From positions 124,001-188,000 of the forward strand of contig JAUJYZ010001151.1 of assembly GCA_033675265.1 (NCBI GenBank): DNA of 64,000 nt, given 5' to 3'. The translations under genes and the position numbers were made by a program. The stretch is from Actinostola sp. cb2023. Taxonomy: Eukaryota; Cnidaria; Anthozoa; Actiniaria; Actinostolidae. The notes under the pieces were generated by a model, which was not told the DNA's origin, made no database searches, and saw nothing but the letters and a program-made list of their open reading frames with translations. Of this stretch, positions 34,988 through 46,101 are shown in pieces. How positions within the stretch are numbered: position 1 is the first letter of the stretch; every line of letters begins with the position of its first letter.

Positions 34988-36297
34988 TGTAAAGTTCAGA
35001 CCGGACCGGACCGGTCAGATGCGGACGCCGGACCGGACGCCGGATGCATGAAAAAAAAATAATAATAATAATGATACAAAGTAAAAGGACAACAGAGACA
35101 AAAAAGTAAAAAAGAAGGAAAGGTTAAAATAACCAAAAAAAAACAAAGAATAAAGCTCATGTCTAAATTTCCCCTTGCTTATTATATTTGAGGTCGGTGT
35201 TAAATACTATATTTACAGATTGAATTGTCTTTGTTTGCTTTGCGTTACCGGTAACCGTTACCATTGAACTTGCAAACTGATGGTCTGACCAAACCCCCTG
35301 ATCATAGTCATGGCCTTTGAAAGCTGGTGACCATCCGCCGAAAGTAAACAATATTGACCAATGAAAATGCGACTTTTCCGACCTTTGGTCAAGAAAGTCT
35401 CATGTGTTTCTTAGTTTCTATTGTGTTAGATCGATAAGATCAGTATATTGCTTCATTTCACAATCTCATGCATGGGAACATGTAATATGTGGACCCAATG
35501 ACAGTGTTAAACGTAACATGAAAAGTATGCAATATATGCGATATTTAAAAGCAACTAGCATCTTGTGATCCGGCATACAAGGAATACCTGTCATTGATAA
35601 TTGTTTTGTAGCTATCACGAGACTTGTCCCATTCGCCATGTATTAAGTAGTTTATTAGAGGCAAACCATTACCGGTTTAGTGATCAACCTGGATCCTAGT
35701 GGATCCAGAATTATTATAATTATTTGGCTATATATTTTGGAAACTTAAAATATTTTTGTGGCTACTCAACTTATTATCTACATATACATCTAGCTACATT
35801 AGGGGGGTTCTGCAAAGGGTTATACCCATCACTGCAAGACTTATATATGGGTTTGAATGAGCATTGGCACATGGGCAAGTCCCTGCAGTTACCATACCCG
35901 GGGGGTACTCCCATATATTTGCTAATGGTTTTTGAGGTTTTGGTCTTAGATAGGGTATACATTTCACCCTAAATTGTCTTGAATAGGGTCTGTAATTCTG
36001 ACAAGGATCGTAATTTTCACTTTATAGAGTTTTAGATAGGGTATTTTATAACTGTCTAAAATAGGGTATAGATTTTCCCTTGAGTCTTAGATAGGGTCCA
36101 CTTTATATCGATCTGTCTTGAACAGGGTATGAATTTTCAAGATGTCGCGATAGGATCAGGGTTTACGGAACCCAGCAGGACAACCCTATCAAAACCCAGA
36201 GTACCCGTCCGGTACGGCGTCCGTTCCGCCGTCCGTCATCCGGTCCGGCATCCGCATCAGTCCGGTCTAGTCCGGTCTAGTCCGGTTTCACTTTACA
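34988..36297. mobile_element. 1.3-kb element with CCGGAC-repeat TIRs
   Basis: The ends are TGTAAAGTTCAGACCGGACC and, inverted, GACTAGACCGG..CACTTTACA. Each terminus is built of reiterated CCGGACC / CCGGTCT words and a GATGCGGA phrase. The interior holds another TAGATAGGGTATA cluster (35870-36130) with a GGGGGGTACTCCC phrase. No transposase was seen. Confidence 0.65.
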
Positions 36298-36740
36298 TAG
36301 ACCCCTACCCTGCTGTGTTAATCAGTGATACTGAGTCACGCAACGAGTGACCAAATACTGCTTAGTCATGCTGCGATGTCTATATTTAATTGTGTTCAGC
36401 ACTATTTTCTGCACTAAATTTTCTGAAATAGTTCCGGCTAAAATCTGGGGATGCTTTCGATTGTATTTTTGCCGTCACTGACCCATTTTGAGCAAGGAAA
36501 TTCTGCTTTAAATTGTGCAAATAATAGGCTAAAACTACTTCTGTATGATGATACAAAGAAGCTATCAGGTTTCACATTTAAAATCTATCAAAACAGCTTT
36601 AATAAGAAGCCCGAGTTGCTCGTATAGACGACAAAAACATCGCCAATTTTTCCTTGTTAAGGAAAACTTGCTCGTGTAGATGATAAAAAAAAATTCCTTG
36701 TCAAGGAAAACGGCTTTATAGTTGGCTTGATATTTCGTGA
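36298..36740. other. Downstream of the methyltransferase, with a MITE relic
   Basis: 36609-36720 is a degraded copy of the CTACACGAGCAA foldback family (TTTTCCTTGTTAAGGAAAAC, TTGCTCGTGTAGATGA). No clear AATAAA was seen for the minus-strand gene that ends at 36741. Confidence 0.6.
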
Positions 36741-37952
36741 CTATTGTAACAAGGAAAGTTCAAATATCGTGTATCCCCCTACAAAAGTGTCATAAACTTG
36801 CCTTAGCTCGTAACCTGATTTACTACCAATTTCTTTAAGAAAATCAATCCAGTCGCTTTTGGGTTGGAATTGACTGCATGATATACTGATCATATGCATG
36901 TTGTGAAACCCCAACTGACGACCATTTATTCCGATGTTATGCTCCAAGTCCCCAGCATCAGGCGAACAGACCTCAATGATGAGCAGTCTACCGTGTCTAG
37001 TAAATAGACTACGGGAATTCTGTAGAATGGTTATCAATTTGTTGACATCATGTATAAAGAAACAAAGTACACTCTTAAATACCATGGTATCAACCTGTAC
37101 ATGGAGGTCACTCGGGAACGAGTTGGTGAAATCTTGCTTTATGAACTCAACGCGGTGCTCCGGGATTCCAAGGTTGCTGAAGTTTCTCTGAGCTTCGTCG
37201 ACTACGTCTGGTAACTCCACGACATAGCCTTGGATGTGTTCGCAGCCTGGTTGTTTGAGGAGAGATGCAAGAAAGTAGCCTGTACTTCCACCCATGTCCA
37301 CCAGTCTGTTGCAAGTTGGCCAAGGAAAAGCCTTGTACACGTTATTGACTCCTTGAGCATCTGGGAGACTCGTGAGATTCGTAACTAGCTCCATTGCACT
37401 GTGATAATTCTCGGCAAATTCTTGCCTTCGCTCGTAGCTTCCAATCAGGTGTTCAGATGATCCTTGAAACATCTTTCGTTGATCATAAGGTTTTTCTGTT
37501 ACTTCATTCATGTAGTCGAAGTGAGTCATTCCATGTTCTAGAACAAAGGCTGGTTTATTCTGTCTCACACATTTTGCAAGAGATCTCATTGCTGTGATGT
37601 GTTCTTCACTGCAATAATACGCAACCATGTGTCCAAGGTTTGGTCCATCGTCTCGTCTGAGCAGTTCCATGGCTTGGTTCTTGGCAAAACTCTTGTTCTC
37701 CAGCTCCTTGCCGATTCCCCACTGAGCGAGTACTCTCATCATAGGGTAGAGCTGTTTGCTTGATGTGCAGCCTGACTTCGTGGCGATGTCTTCAATGCTG
37801 AGAGAAGACTCTTCACTGTTACATAGTAACTCAGGAATCTTGAGTCCAACGATGACACTCAGACAGCGGTTCTGCCACATTCCATGTAACATGGAAAGGA
37901 TGACATTCTGTTCGGAACTGATCGATGTTGCACTAGCACCACTAGCGTCCAT
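36741..37952 (-). CDS. ASMT/COMT-like O-methyltransferase
   Basis: 403 residues from the ATG at 37952, in one exon. The frame extends 25 codons further to an ATG at 38027, but that lies only about 37 bp from the TATA box, so the inner start leaves a more normal leader. Layout: an N-terminal helical dimerisation region (LHGMWQNRCLSVIVGLKIPE) with a winged-helix segment (SIEDIATKSGCTSSKQLYPM), then a Rossmann SAM-binding domain with LVDMGGSTGYF near residue 219. It continues VVELPDVVDEAQ, FIKQDFTNSFP and a catalytic-His region FFIHDVNK near residue 301, matching the LHDW-type position. It transfers a methyl group from S-adenosylmethionine to a hydroxyl of a small acceptor. Acetylserotonin O-methyltransferase-like proteins are the nearest animal family, but the acceptor-pocket residues diverge (ICSPD..GINGRQLG), so the substrate is unknown. 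Confidence 0.88.
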   Translation of the reverse strand: MDASGASATSISSEQNVILSMLHGMWQNRCLSVIVGLKIPELLCNSEESSLSIEDIATKSGCTSSKQLYPMMRVLAQWGIGKELENKSFAKNQAMELLRRDDGPNLGHMVAYYCSEEHITAMRSLAKCVRQNKPAFVLEHGMTHFDYMNEVTEKPYDQRKMFQGSSEHLIGSYERRQEFAENYHSAMELVTNLTSLPDAQGVNNVYKAFPWPTCNRLVDMGGSTGYFLASLLKQPGCEHIQGYVVELPDVVDEAQRNFSNLGIPEHRVEFIKQDFTNSFPSDLHVQVDTMVFKSVLCFFIHDVNKLITILQNSRSLFTRHGRLLIIEVCSPDAGDLEHNIGINGRQLGFHNMHMISISCSQFQPKSDWIDFLKEIGSKSGYELRQVYDTFVGGYTIFELSLLQ

Positions 37953-38063
37953 CTTGCTTCGAACACCCCCGTTTACCACAGGAATCCCAAGCTCTGGTGG
38001 AAATCGAATATATAGTGAAGAGTGCACGCGGAGTGTGGAGTGCGGAAAGCACTGAGCTCTGTT

Positions 38064-38071
38064 TATTTATA
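38064..38071 (-). promoter_or_regulatory. TATA box of the methyltransferase gene
   Basis: TATAAATA on the minus strand, about 112 bp upstream of the chosen ATG. A start of transcription about 30 bp downstream would leave a leader of roughly 80 nt. The GAAA tract begins 27 bp further upstream. Confidence 0.6.
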
Positions 38072-38097
38072 GCCGGATACTCATCAATATGAGATAT

Positions 38098-38500
<403 letters not shown>

Positions 38501-38630
38501 ACTTGGAGTCGAAAAAGAACAGTTTTCATTTCATGTTTTCATATCATTTCATTGGTAGAAAATTTAAACGCGGAGCCCACCACACCATGATTTTCTAATG
38601 TCACTCCGCGTCAGTTTCCACTTTACCTTA

Positions 38631-38729
38631 CCAATGACTCTGAACAATAGTTTCAAGTCGAGGCTATCGGGTCAGAACAAAAACGTGACCCAATAGCCTC
38701 GACTTGATATCTTTGTTCAGAGTCATTGG
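38631..38729. mobile_element. 99-bp foldback
   Basis: CCAATGACTCTGAACAA...TCAAGTCGAGGCTAT pairs with ATAGCCTCGACTTGA...TTGTTCAGAGTCATTGG. The arms are about 42 bp around a short loop. Confidence 0.8.
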
Positions 38730-39110
38730 AGTGTAACTTCAATATCAGCTATTTTGTCTACACTGCTCATCAACGACACAGTTGTTCAACTGACAACCTG
38801 TTTATTGTGGATATGCAGCCAGCGCCCCGCAGTGCAATCACTGCAATTACCTCATTTTTACACAAACTACGTAGTAATTCTATCGAGATTACTTATAATA
38901 TCAATTGCCGAGCGAGACACGAAAACCATAAAAACTCTATGGGGGGAAATATGGAACGTGTTCTCCAACCAATTAAGGCTTCAGCAAAGCTTTTGGAGGT
39001 TAAAGCTCTATATGAACAAGCCGGTTAGATAACACTAAAGTTAAGAATAAAATAAATGATATTCCGAAAATGGTACTCATCATGGAAGTATACCCCCAAT
39101 GAAAAGGCAA
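38730..39110. other. Intergenic, nothing recognised
   Basis: No supported feature. The overlapping frames at 38726-39032 show no domain. Confidence 0.35.
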
Positions 39111-39126
39111 ACAGCGTTTGGCAATA

Positions 39127-39153
39127 TTTCGGTTTACTTTAAACCATCATCAG
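39127..39153 (-). ncRNA. Hammerhead-ribozyme-like core at PLE end
   Basis: The minus strand reads CTGATGAT, a hairpin GGTTTaaagtAAACC, then GAAA. It matches the layout at 62656-62680 (CTGATGAT, GGGCTattAGCCC, GAAA), with a different but still paired stem. CTGATGA...GAAA is the conserved core of hammerhead ribozymes, known from Penelope-like elements. It lies just downstream of the Penelope-like coding remnant on the same strand. Stems I and III are not convincing by eye and one U is unpaired at the base of stem II. Confidence 0.45.
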
Positions 39154-40029
39154 ACATAATGGAAATTTACACAGTAAACAGAACTTAAATAACAGTTATT
39201 TGAATAACAAAATCTCCCTTGAGGCTTTCAATCCCTTGTTTAACCGAGGGTCTTGTGTTTTTATATGAAAGGCTTCCGTAAATAGTAAGGAATTCCAATT
39301 GTTATCACTGTCAATTACTGAGGTTTTGTCATGAATTATCCAACCTACAAACAAACATTAGAATTACTGAGGTGTTCATCCGTACGGTCACTAGATAGGG
39401 TTCATTTGGATTCACATTTGAGTTGAAATGCTGGTTGCAAATAAGTCAGGTGGAAGACTTAGTATAGTTTGAATGTAGTTAAAGTCAGGACAATTCTTTA
39501 GATGGTTGAAGATTGCGCTGTCCTTATCACGGCTAGCTGTGTTCGTATGTTCGTTCATGGAGTGTTCTATCTGTCTTACCAATGTAACTCTCATTGCAGC
39601 CAGGACATTTAAACTGGTAAACTACACTCGATCTATTCAGTATGGGTGTTATATCCTTGGTACTATAAGAGATCTTTGTTGTTTTACTTATCACACGGAA
39701 TTCTACATCTTTATTGTTGTTGTAACCGTCTGCGAAGTTTGCGTATTAGGGACTTAGTTAGTTGTTCGCCCTTTTGACCAATATATACGGCAGCTTTATC
39801 CAAACCGTGCATGGTCTTCTGTGAGTTGTCTTGTTTCTTATTGGTATCGGGGTTGACATTTTCAAAACGTTTTAGTAGTCCATTAGCCAAGTTTTTGGGA
39901 AAACTGTTCCAGGACATTAACGTTTTCACTTTTGCCAGTTGGGATTTGACCTTGTTAGGAGAACATATCCGATAGATACGGCTCAGTAATGAGAGATCTT
40001 ACCCAGGCGATCCTATGAGGCCAAGGCAC

Positions 40030-40738
40030 ATTCTCGTACCCAGAGCCCGCTCGTCATTTGGTTTGTCGCTGGCTCTGGGAAACCCTGTTGCTCGGTCGTC
40101 AAATTTTGACGACTAAGTCGTCAGAGCGCATGCTCATACTAAAGACCGCTAAGAGCGGGTACTGTGGAAGAGTCTACTGGCTACGTAGTCAGTACACGTT
40201 GGTTTGAATATTCAAACAATGTAACAAGTACACAAGTTTGTACATTTATCTTCGTGTAGCCGTTTAAAATCCCTTCGACGTTCATCACCGGTTCTTCTCT
40301 GGTTCTGTTGCGGTAAAGGCTGGACGATAAATACATGTTCTAATATAATCTTGCATGTGAACCTTCCTGTCTTCCGCTTTGTTATTGTTTCTCTTGAATT
40401 ATAAAAATATTCCTTTGAATACTCAAAGCGAGTACGATCGATTGTGTCTGTAGCCGTTACTTTACTTTTATAATTTATGTATTGTTAGATCTCCCTTTAC
40501 GAATTCAGATCAATCCATAGCTTTATAATTCAATAACGGAATACCATTGTATGAAAATACAACCGTCGCTGTCATTCCTTTCGTTCGCCTTGCAAGTTTG
40601 AATCTTTGTTGATCTCATGAACCAATCAAATACGATCAGTCATTGTTGATTTCATCAGCCAATGAAATTCGCTAAAATTTCAGGGATTCCCAGAGCCAGC
40701 GGCAAACCAAATGACGAGCGGGCTCTGGGTACGAGAAT
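40030..40738. mobile_element. 709-bp TIR element with 11-bp TSD (Mutator-like)
   Basis: The ends ATTCTCGTACCCAGAGCCCG and its complement are inverted over about 50 bp. GGCCAAGGCAC is duplicated at 40019-40029 and 40739-40749, giving an 11-bp target duplication inside the Penelope RT frame. A long TIR with a 9-11 bp duplication fits Mutator-like elements. There is no transposase, so it is non-autonomous. Confidence 0.75.
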
Positions 40739-41326
40739 GGCCAAGGCACAGCTATCAAAATTGGTGTATTGTCCTGTGAATGTATCTTTTCTGTAGATGG
40801 TCAATCCGTCAGGTGAGATTTCAATGTCCAAAAAGTGAGGAACACTGTCTTCAAAGCAGTCATAGGTAAAGCGTATTCCGGTGTCAAACTTATGAAATTC
40901 ATTGAGTAAGAACGTAAGAGACTCGGGTTTGATTAGTAAAAGGGTGTCATCCACATATCTACAGTAGAATTTGATCGTTCCATCTAGAATCAATTTACTG
41001 ACAATGTTAATCTTTTCAAATTCAGTCATTATGATATTCGCAAGAACTGGAGCCAAACTAACCCATGCTAACTCCGTCTATTTGCTCATAGAAGATGTTG
41101 TTGTTTGAGAAGACTGTTTTGGTGCATGTATCACGAATTAATTTTCGTAGGGTGTTCTTTTTCAGCGTGGTGTTAACTAGTGTCTCCTTCAGTTGTAGAA
41201 TCGGCGTTCAATGAATTCCAGTGTTCTGTTAAGTGGGACGTTCGTAAATAGAGACTCAACGTGAAAGGACACAAAGCGGTAACCTTGATCATCGCGTACT
41301 AATTGCCCATCAATTTGTGTCACGAC

Positions 41327-42130
41327 CGTGAATTACTAAATAATAGACTGAATAATGGATTAACGGCTCCGCAATAACGTAGAATTTCGATAATTTTTAC
41401 ATGTTATAGTACAGTATTTATTTTCCACGATTTTTCGCAATGAAAAGTACTTTTTTTCAATTTCCCGCGAAAACTCCGACCCAGGCCTCGCGCTGTTTCA
41501 CTTCTTGACTCGCAACAAATCCCAACAGCATTCTCGGTCGAAAAAAATCTCGTTTAAATAAAAACCTGGAGCTGGAGAGCACTGTTTCCAAGGCTACACA
41601 GGCCTGGCTACACAATATTTCAAAATGGCGGAAGGAGAAGGTTGTTTTGAAGAGAAAAACCTTTGTAAAAGTCCGGGAAATTCGCAACAAGAGCTGGACT
41701 ATGACTAAACGAAACCTTAGAAAATCGGAGTTTGCCTTTATGTTCGAAAGAAACAAATGGAAGGAATTATTTTAGGCAATAAATGTACATCAAATTTCCG
41801 ATGTTACATTTTTTGTCGAGGTCAATGCTAAGACACACTAAGCCGGTTTTTCCTTCAGTCTCGTACTTTCCATACAAAAAGACGCCATTCTGGAGCCGTA
41901 TTCAGTCTAAGAAAATCGGTAGATCGCTCAACAACTAAGAGGTAAAAAGCAAACAGACTTAAACCATTGTCGTATTAGTTTTATTTTCCGATGTTACATT
42001 TTTTCCTGATGCTTCTGTTTTATTGTTGTCGAGAGTTGGAAGTATGAATTTCGACTTCTTCTCTGTAATTCCTCGTGTTTAATGAGCATGAAATGTGTCG
42101 ACAGGCGTCTCTCGACAATATGGAAATTGC
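41327..42130. other. Foreign segment inside the Penelope-like element
   Basis: This stretch does not code for Penelope protein and separates two RT parts. TTTTCCGATGTTACATTTTT occurs twice with small variations (about 41798 and 41984). The 99-codon minus-strand frame at 41457-41756 is Phe/Arg-rich without a domain. Exact limits are uncertain. Confidence 0.45.
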
Positions 42131-43010
42131 ATGCAAATTAGCAAAAATCACCGGAAGTGACACTGAATTGTACGCGATAGTGGTATAGGTTAGGAGGTAT
42201 GGCACGTATTCTATTTGCTGTATCAAAGGAGTCTTTTAGAGTGTATTGGTTTTGCGTGAGAGGAAACAATAACGAGCTGAGATGTTTACCAACAGAGTAG
42301 TGAGTACTTCCAGTTGTATCTACGATTGGACGAAATTTAGGCAAACGGTCAAACTTCTTGTGTGTTTTTGGTAGTCCATGGGCACGTGCTGGTTTGGCAT
42401 TCTGTGGTCGTATTGTGTTGTATTCTTCTTTGGACAGTTCATTTCGATTTAATAATTTACGGAGATCGGATCATCTGTGACGATCTTCAACTTCTTTCGA
42501 TCTGCGAAAAGCGATTCCATTGAGTGAACATAATCAATCTTTGAAATGATGACGATGCCCTCTCCTTTATCGGGTTTTAAGATAACGGTATCTTGTTGTA
42601 ATTCCGCTCCTTCATGATCTTGATCCTCTTGTTGCTGCCATCATCGTCGGACATTATCAGCCGATATCCCAGCCGCCAGAAGGTGTTTAATTGCTAATTA
42701 AATCAAGTAATATTCATTCGCACTGTTTGTCATAGTCTCTACATTGCTTCAAACACACTACCGTTGCCATAGAAATAAATTGAATGAAAACGAGCCAATT
42801 TTACTGAGCAATTTAATCTTAAAGCTCCTCAACAGCTAAATAAAAACTACATTAAATATTGCGTTTAATATAACTGGTTACCAATTGTTTAACGAAACGT
42901 TTCAAATTTTGGTTCTTAATATTTAGCCAGTTCTATAGACATTGTGTAGATTTCTGTATTCAATGTCTATAGCTTGAAATACCTTGGAATCGTTGTTCAT
43001 ATAGAATCAA

Positions 43011-43092
43011 GTCGCGATGGCCGAGTGGTTAAGGCGTTAGACTAGAAATCTAATGGGGTCTCCCCGCGCAGGTTCAAATCCTGCTCGCGACG
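43011..43092 (+). tRNA. tRNA-Ser(AGA), unit 1
   Basis: 82 nt with a 7-bp acceptor stem GTCGCGA/TCGCGAC and discriminator G. It has a D arm with GAGTGGTTAAGGC, anticodon loop CTAGAAA (AGA), a long serine-type variable arm (TGGGGTCTCCCCGC) and a T arm with GGTTCAAATCC. A T-run follows within 10 bp as pol III terminator. Intact. Confidence 0.96.
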
Positions 43093-43250
43093 ATGTGTTT
43101 TTTTTTGTACGACTCGGACACCTCCCCTCCTGAAAGTGTAAACTACATTTACTCCTTCTAGTATACTGACCACATGTGTAAGCAAACCAAATAAGAAGTG
43201 CCGTACCGGATGTAGAATAAAGGGGTGTAGAAGTTCAGCATGGTAGATAC

Positions 43251-43758
43251 GTAATGTTTCAAAGCCGAGAATGAGGATTAGACGGGGTTTCCCATGAGTC
43301 CGAGGCGAATTCTCATACTCATTAATTATTACATACAATGGCCTAAAGGCAATATTTTAATACATAAAGAGTTCCAAGGTTTTAGCCCGGAATAGCAAGA
43401 ATTTCGGTCTTTGCATATGCTCTGCTCATGCGCAGTCGAGGACATCGTATCCCACTCTTGGACTCTTGAGTAGCATGGAGTAGACCCTGCTTTCAGATTG
43501 AATCGAATTCGGACAGAGTGGTATTGCCTCTACTCTGTCCAAGATCCCGATGATTGTTATATGAGGGATAAGAACTCATGTACAGTCATGAGGGACGATT
43601 AGTTCTAATCGTCCCTCATGATAAGTACTAGTACTGGGGAGAGTAACTGTTACAGTTACTCTCGCCAGTACTTTCCGTACTTTCCAGTTACATCACGTGG
43701 TCTGTTTCTGCACATTTGATTGGCTGGTTACTTCATGAATAATTAATGAGTACGAGCA
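43251..43758 (+). mobile_element. GTAATGTTTCAAAGCCGAG element, copy 3
   Basis: Inserted between GGTAGATAC and TGTATGATACAAGC. Unit 3 (about 55530) has the uninterrupted GGTAGATACTGTATGATACA. Internal CTCATACTCATTAATTATT and AATAATTAATGAGTACGAG are inverted ends. It contains two compact palindromes: 43586-43621 (perfect 17-bp arms TCATGAGGGACGATTAG) and 43631-43671 (one mismatch). Confidence 0.8.
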
Positions 43759-43965
43759 TGTATGATACAAGCATCAAGAATTCCAGACTTCCGGTACGCG
43801 CACAATGGATTGTTAGATCATTACAAAGGAAAAGTGATTCGATTTATGATTCGGTTACGGAATCGAATACATCTATTCAACCAATCACAGCGCGCAATTC
43901 ATTTCTCAACCAATCAGAATACTTGGTTACGGCACGGTACCGCCACCTCAAGGCCGTACCCACGG

Positions 43966-44512
43966 TGGGCACATAAGAGCCCAAAATGTCCGGGTTGTGT
44001 TCCTTTTCTACAGTATTAATCCAATCAATATGAAACTTGGCAACGTGACAGTACATGTCAATGCAACAAATCTGTTCTTTTTTGATTTTTGATTTTTATG
44101 CTATTTGGTGGGAAAATGACGTCACGAACATGCCTACAAATTTTGAAATTCATAAATACACTGATTTGATTATTGCAATCGAACGAACATTAAAAATTAG
44201 AGATACATCTGAAATAATATCTCAGATATCTTTATTCAATCCAAAGATATGAATTTTTGAAATTTGAAAATCCGCCATTTTGTCGGCTAAAAATAGTCCA
44301 AATTGGCGGAAATTTCAAATTTCAAAAATTCATATCTTTGGATTTGTATTTGTGAATGTCATTTTCCCGCCAAATAGCATAAAAATTAAAAAAACAAAAA
44401 AGAACAGATTTGTTGCCTTGACATGTACTGTCACGTTGCCAAGTTTCATATTGATTGGATTAATACTGTAGAAAAGGAACACAACCCGGACATTTTGTGC
44501 TCCTATGTGCCA
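43966..44512. mobile_element. 547-bp foldback with ~240-bp arms
   Basis: TGGGCACATAAGAGCCCAAA..CCGGGTTGTGTTCC pairs with GGAACACAACCCGG..TTTTGTGCTCCTATGTGCC. The arms run inward to CATATCTTTGGAT and CCGCCATTTTG. It interrupts the GGCCGTACCGTACC of the unit consensus, intact in unit 4 near 59384. Confidence 0.8.
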
Positions 44513-44832
44513 GGCGTACCGTACCGTAACTACTTCCCACTCATGTGAAAACGACTCTTATTGTAGCGAGTGTGATATAGTTATGACAAGTAATATAGTT
44601 GCGCCACGATTATACGCTACATATATGGCGTGTATACGGTTATGGTTGCGCTATGCGGTTTGCATTCATTACAATACCTTACGGACAAGGTAATGAAATG
44701 ATGTGTACGATTACTTCTACTTCTACGAAAATGATATTCGTTTTCCAAACTTGAGTTTTCAAGTCGTTTCAGTGAAAGCAGAAGTTGTATACTTAATCAG
44801 ATATTCTAAAACAGGATATGAAAAAAAACTAT

Positions 44833-44917
44833 CGTTGCGAGCAGGATTCGAACTTGCGCGGGAAAATCCCATTGGATTTCGAGTCCAACGCCTCAGTAAC
44901 CACTCGGCCATCGCAAC
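44833..44917 (-). tRNA. tRNA-Ser(CGA), unit 1, D-arm insertion
   Basis: 85 nt with acceptor GTTGCGA/TCGCAAC and anticodon CGA. The D arm reads GTTACTGAGGC in place of GTTAAGGC, three bases longer than the other copies, and the T arm has one substitution (GCGCAAGTTCG). The box A region is disturbed, so it is probably a weakened gene or pseudogene. Confidence 0.8.
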
Positions 44918-45339
44918 TCGTTCTCAAATAATGCTCAATAAAATAGATATTATAGTACGCGCACATATATAAATATATGCAGTTAATAACTTGAATCAAA
45001 TATGGTGAAAATATACATCGTCGAGAAATCGGCGCAAATACGTATACTCCTGAAGACGAATACAAGAAAACATGAGATACTAGTAAGACTTCACGCAAAT
45101 GTTAAAGGGTTCAGGGTATAAATGGTAATCAGATGTGGATGGTTGCCTGGCAACTCGTACAAATTCAAAGAGAATGTTTCCCATAATGCTTTGGGTTCTA
45201 ATATGCAAATCTGTATTCATCATATAGTTCAAAGTTGTGTTCTGTTTCTATGTAGTTGCGCGCATGCGCTGAATGAAAAGTAATTGTAAATGTCGATATC
45301 CTACAACCTGTTTATGATACAGATATCAAAACTCAAGAG

Positions 45340-45500
45340 AATCGAACAAATTGTTATTTTTTTCCTTTTTTGAATATACTCAACAGGGTTCGTGAGGAAA
45401 TCACTCAGCTCAGAATTCAGGCCAAACGTCTTTATAAACGCGAGCACAAGAAGCGTTGTCTTACTGTGAAAATGAGCTTAACCACACACAAGTTATAATT
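45340..45500 (+). other. Exon-like conserved block A (unit 1)
   Basis: CCTTTTTTGAATATACTCAACAG|GGTTCGTGAGGAAATC is followed by CAGAATTCAGGCCAAACGTC and TTTATAAACGCGAG. It reads VREEITQLRIQAKRLYKREH after an acceptor-like site. Copies lie at about 54180, 56945 and 60270. The differences include in-frame deletions of 9 nt (unit 2) and 3 nt (unit 4), but also a 4-nt insertion (unit 3). It may be a captured exon. Confidence 0.3.
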
Positions 45501-45799
45501 AAGCGCGCATTTTTTTATTTCTTTTTTCTTGATCTTTTTTGTCGTATATGAACCATTTTTACAACTTTCATTTTATTTTTTATTTTATTTTTTTTATTAT
45601 TATTTTTTTATTTATTATTATTATTATTATTTTTTTTTTTTATTATTATTTTTTTTTATTTTTTTATTTTTTTTTACAACTTTCATTTAACTTGTTGTGA
45701 TTTTGCTTCAGTGGGTGCGTCGCAAGTAATAACCAGGCTGCAAGCACTCGGTCATGAAAACTCGATTTGATACAGAATAAATTGCAATAACAATTACCA

Positions 45800-46040
45800 T
45801 TGATTCATTCAGTGGGTCAGTCAGTCCAAATTTCAATCTATACATTTCAGTTTCAAATCCATTCTTCATTCATCCACCCACTCATCCATTCGATTCTTCG
45901 ATTCATCATATCTTCCATCCATTCATCCATTCATCCATCCACATATCCATGCATCCACTTATTCATCCATTCAGTCAGTTTTCAATCCATGCATTTCAAT
46001 GAAATTCATTTGCACATCCATCCTCCAACCATCCATATTT
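45800..46040. repeat. Degenerate ATCC/ATTC microsatellite, unit 1
   Basis: CATCCATTCATCC-type words. The homologous tract in unit 3 is a pure ATCC array. Confidence 0.9.
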
Positions 46041-46101
46041 CTACGAATACATAAAAGAAACAATTATATTATATATTATTTAATACCATTAGCTAAGAAT
46101 G

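Larger units (their letters stand above)
39412..42640 (-). pseudogene. Penelope-like retroelement, broken (RT + GIY-YIG)
   Basis: Minus-strand pieces appear in the right order. 42640-42480 codes a KPDKGEGIVI-like segment. 42344-42138 has RT motifs with RPIVDTTGSTHYSVGKHLSS. 41310-41060 is a frameshifted stretch. 41056-40750 carries the catalytic FYCRYVDDTLLL, HFLDIEISPDGL and YRKDTFTGQYTNF. 39929-39711 has YIGQKGEQLTKSLIRKLRR. 39594-39412 is a GIY-YIG C-terminal part with SRDKDSAIFNHLKNCPDFNY. Reverse transcriptase joined to a GIY-YIG endonuclease is diagnostic of Penelope-like elements. It is split by a 709-bp element at 40030-40738 and by foreign sequence at about 41327-42130, and has frameshifts, so it is inactive. 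Confidence 0.85.

Noticed and set aside
37394..37597. Plus-strand frames over the methyltransferase
   Set aside because: Antisense shadows of a clearly coding minus-strand gene.
41457..41756. 99-codon minus-strand frame inside the Penelope-like element
   Set aside because: No domain, low-complexity Phe/Arg content, and it lies in sequence foreign to the element.
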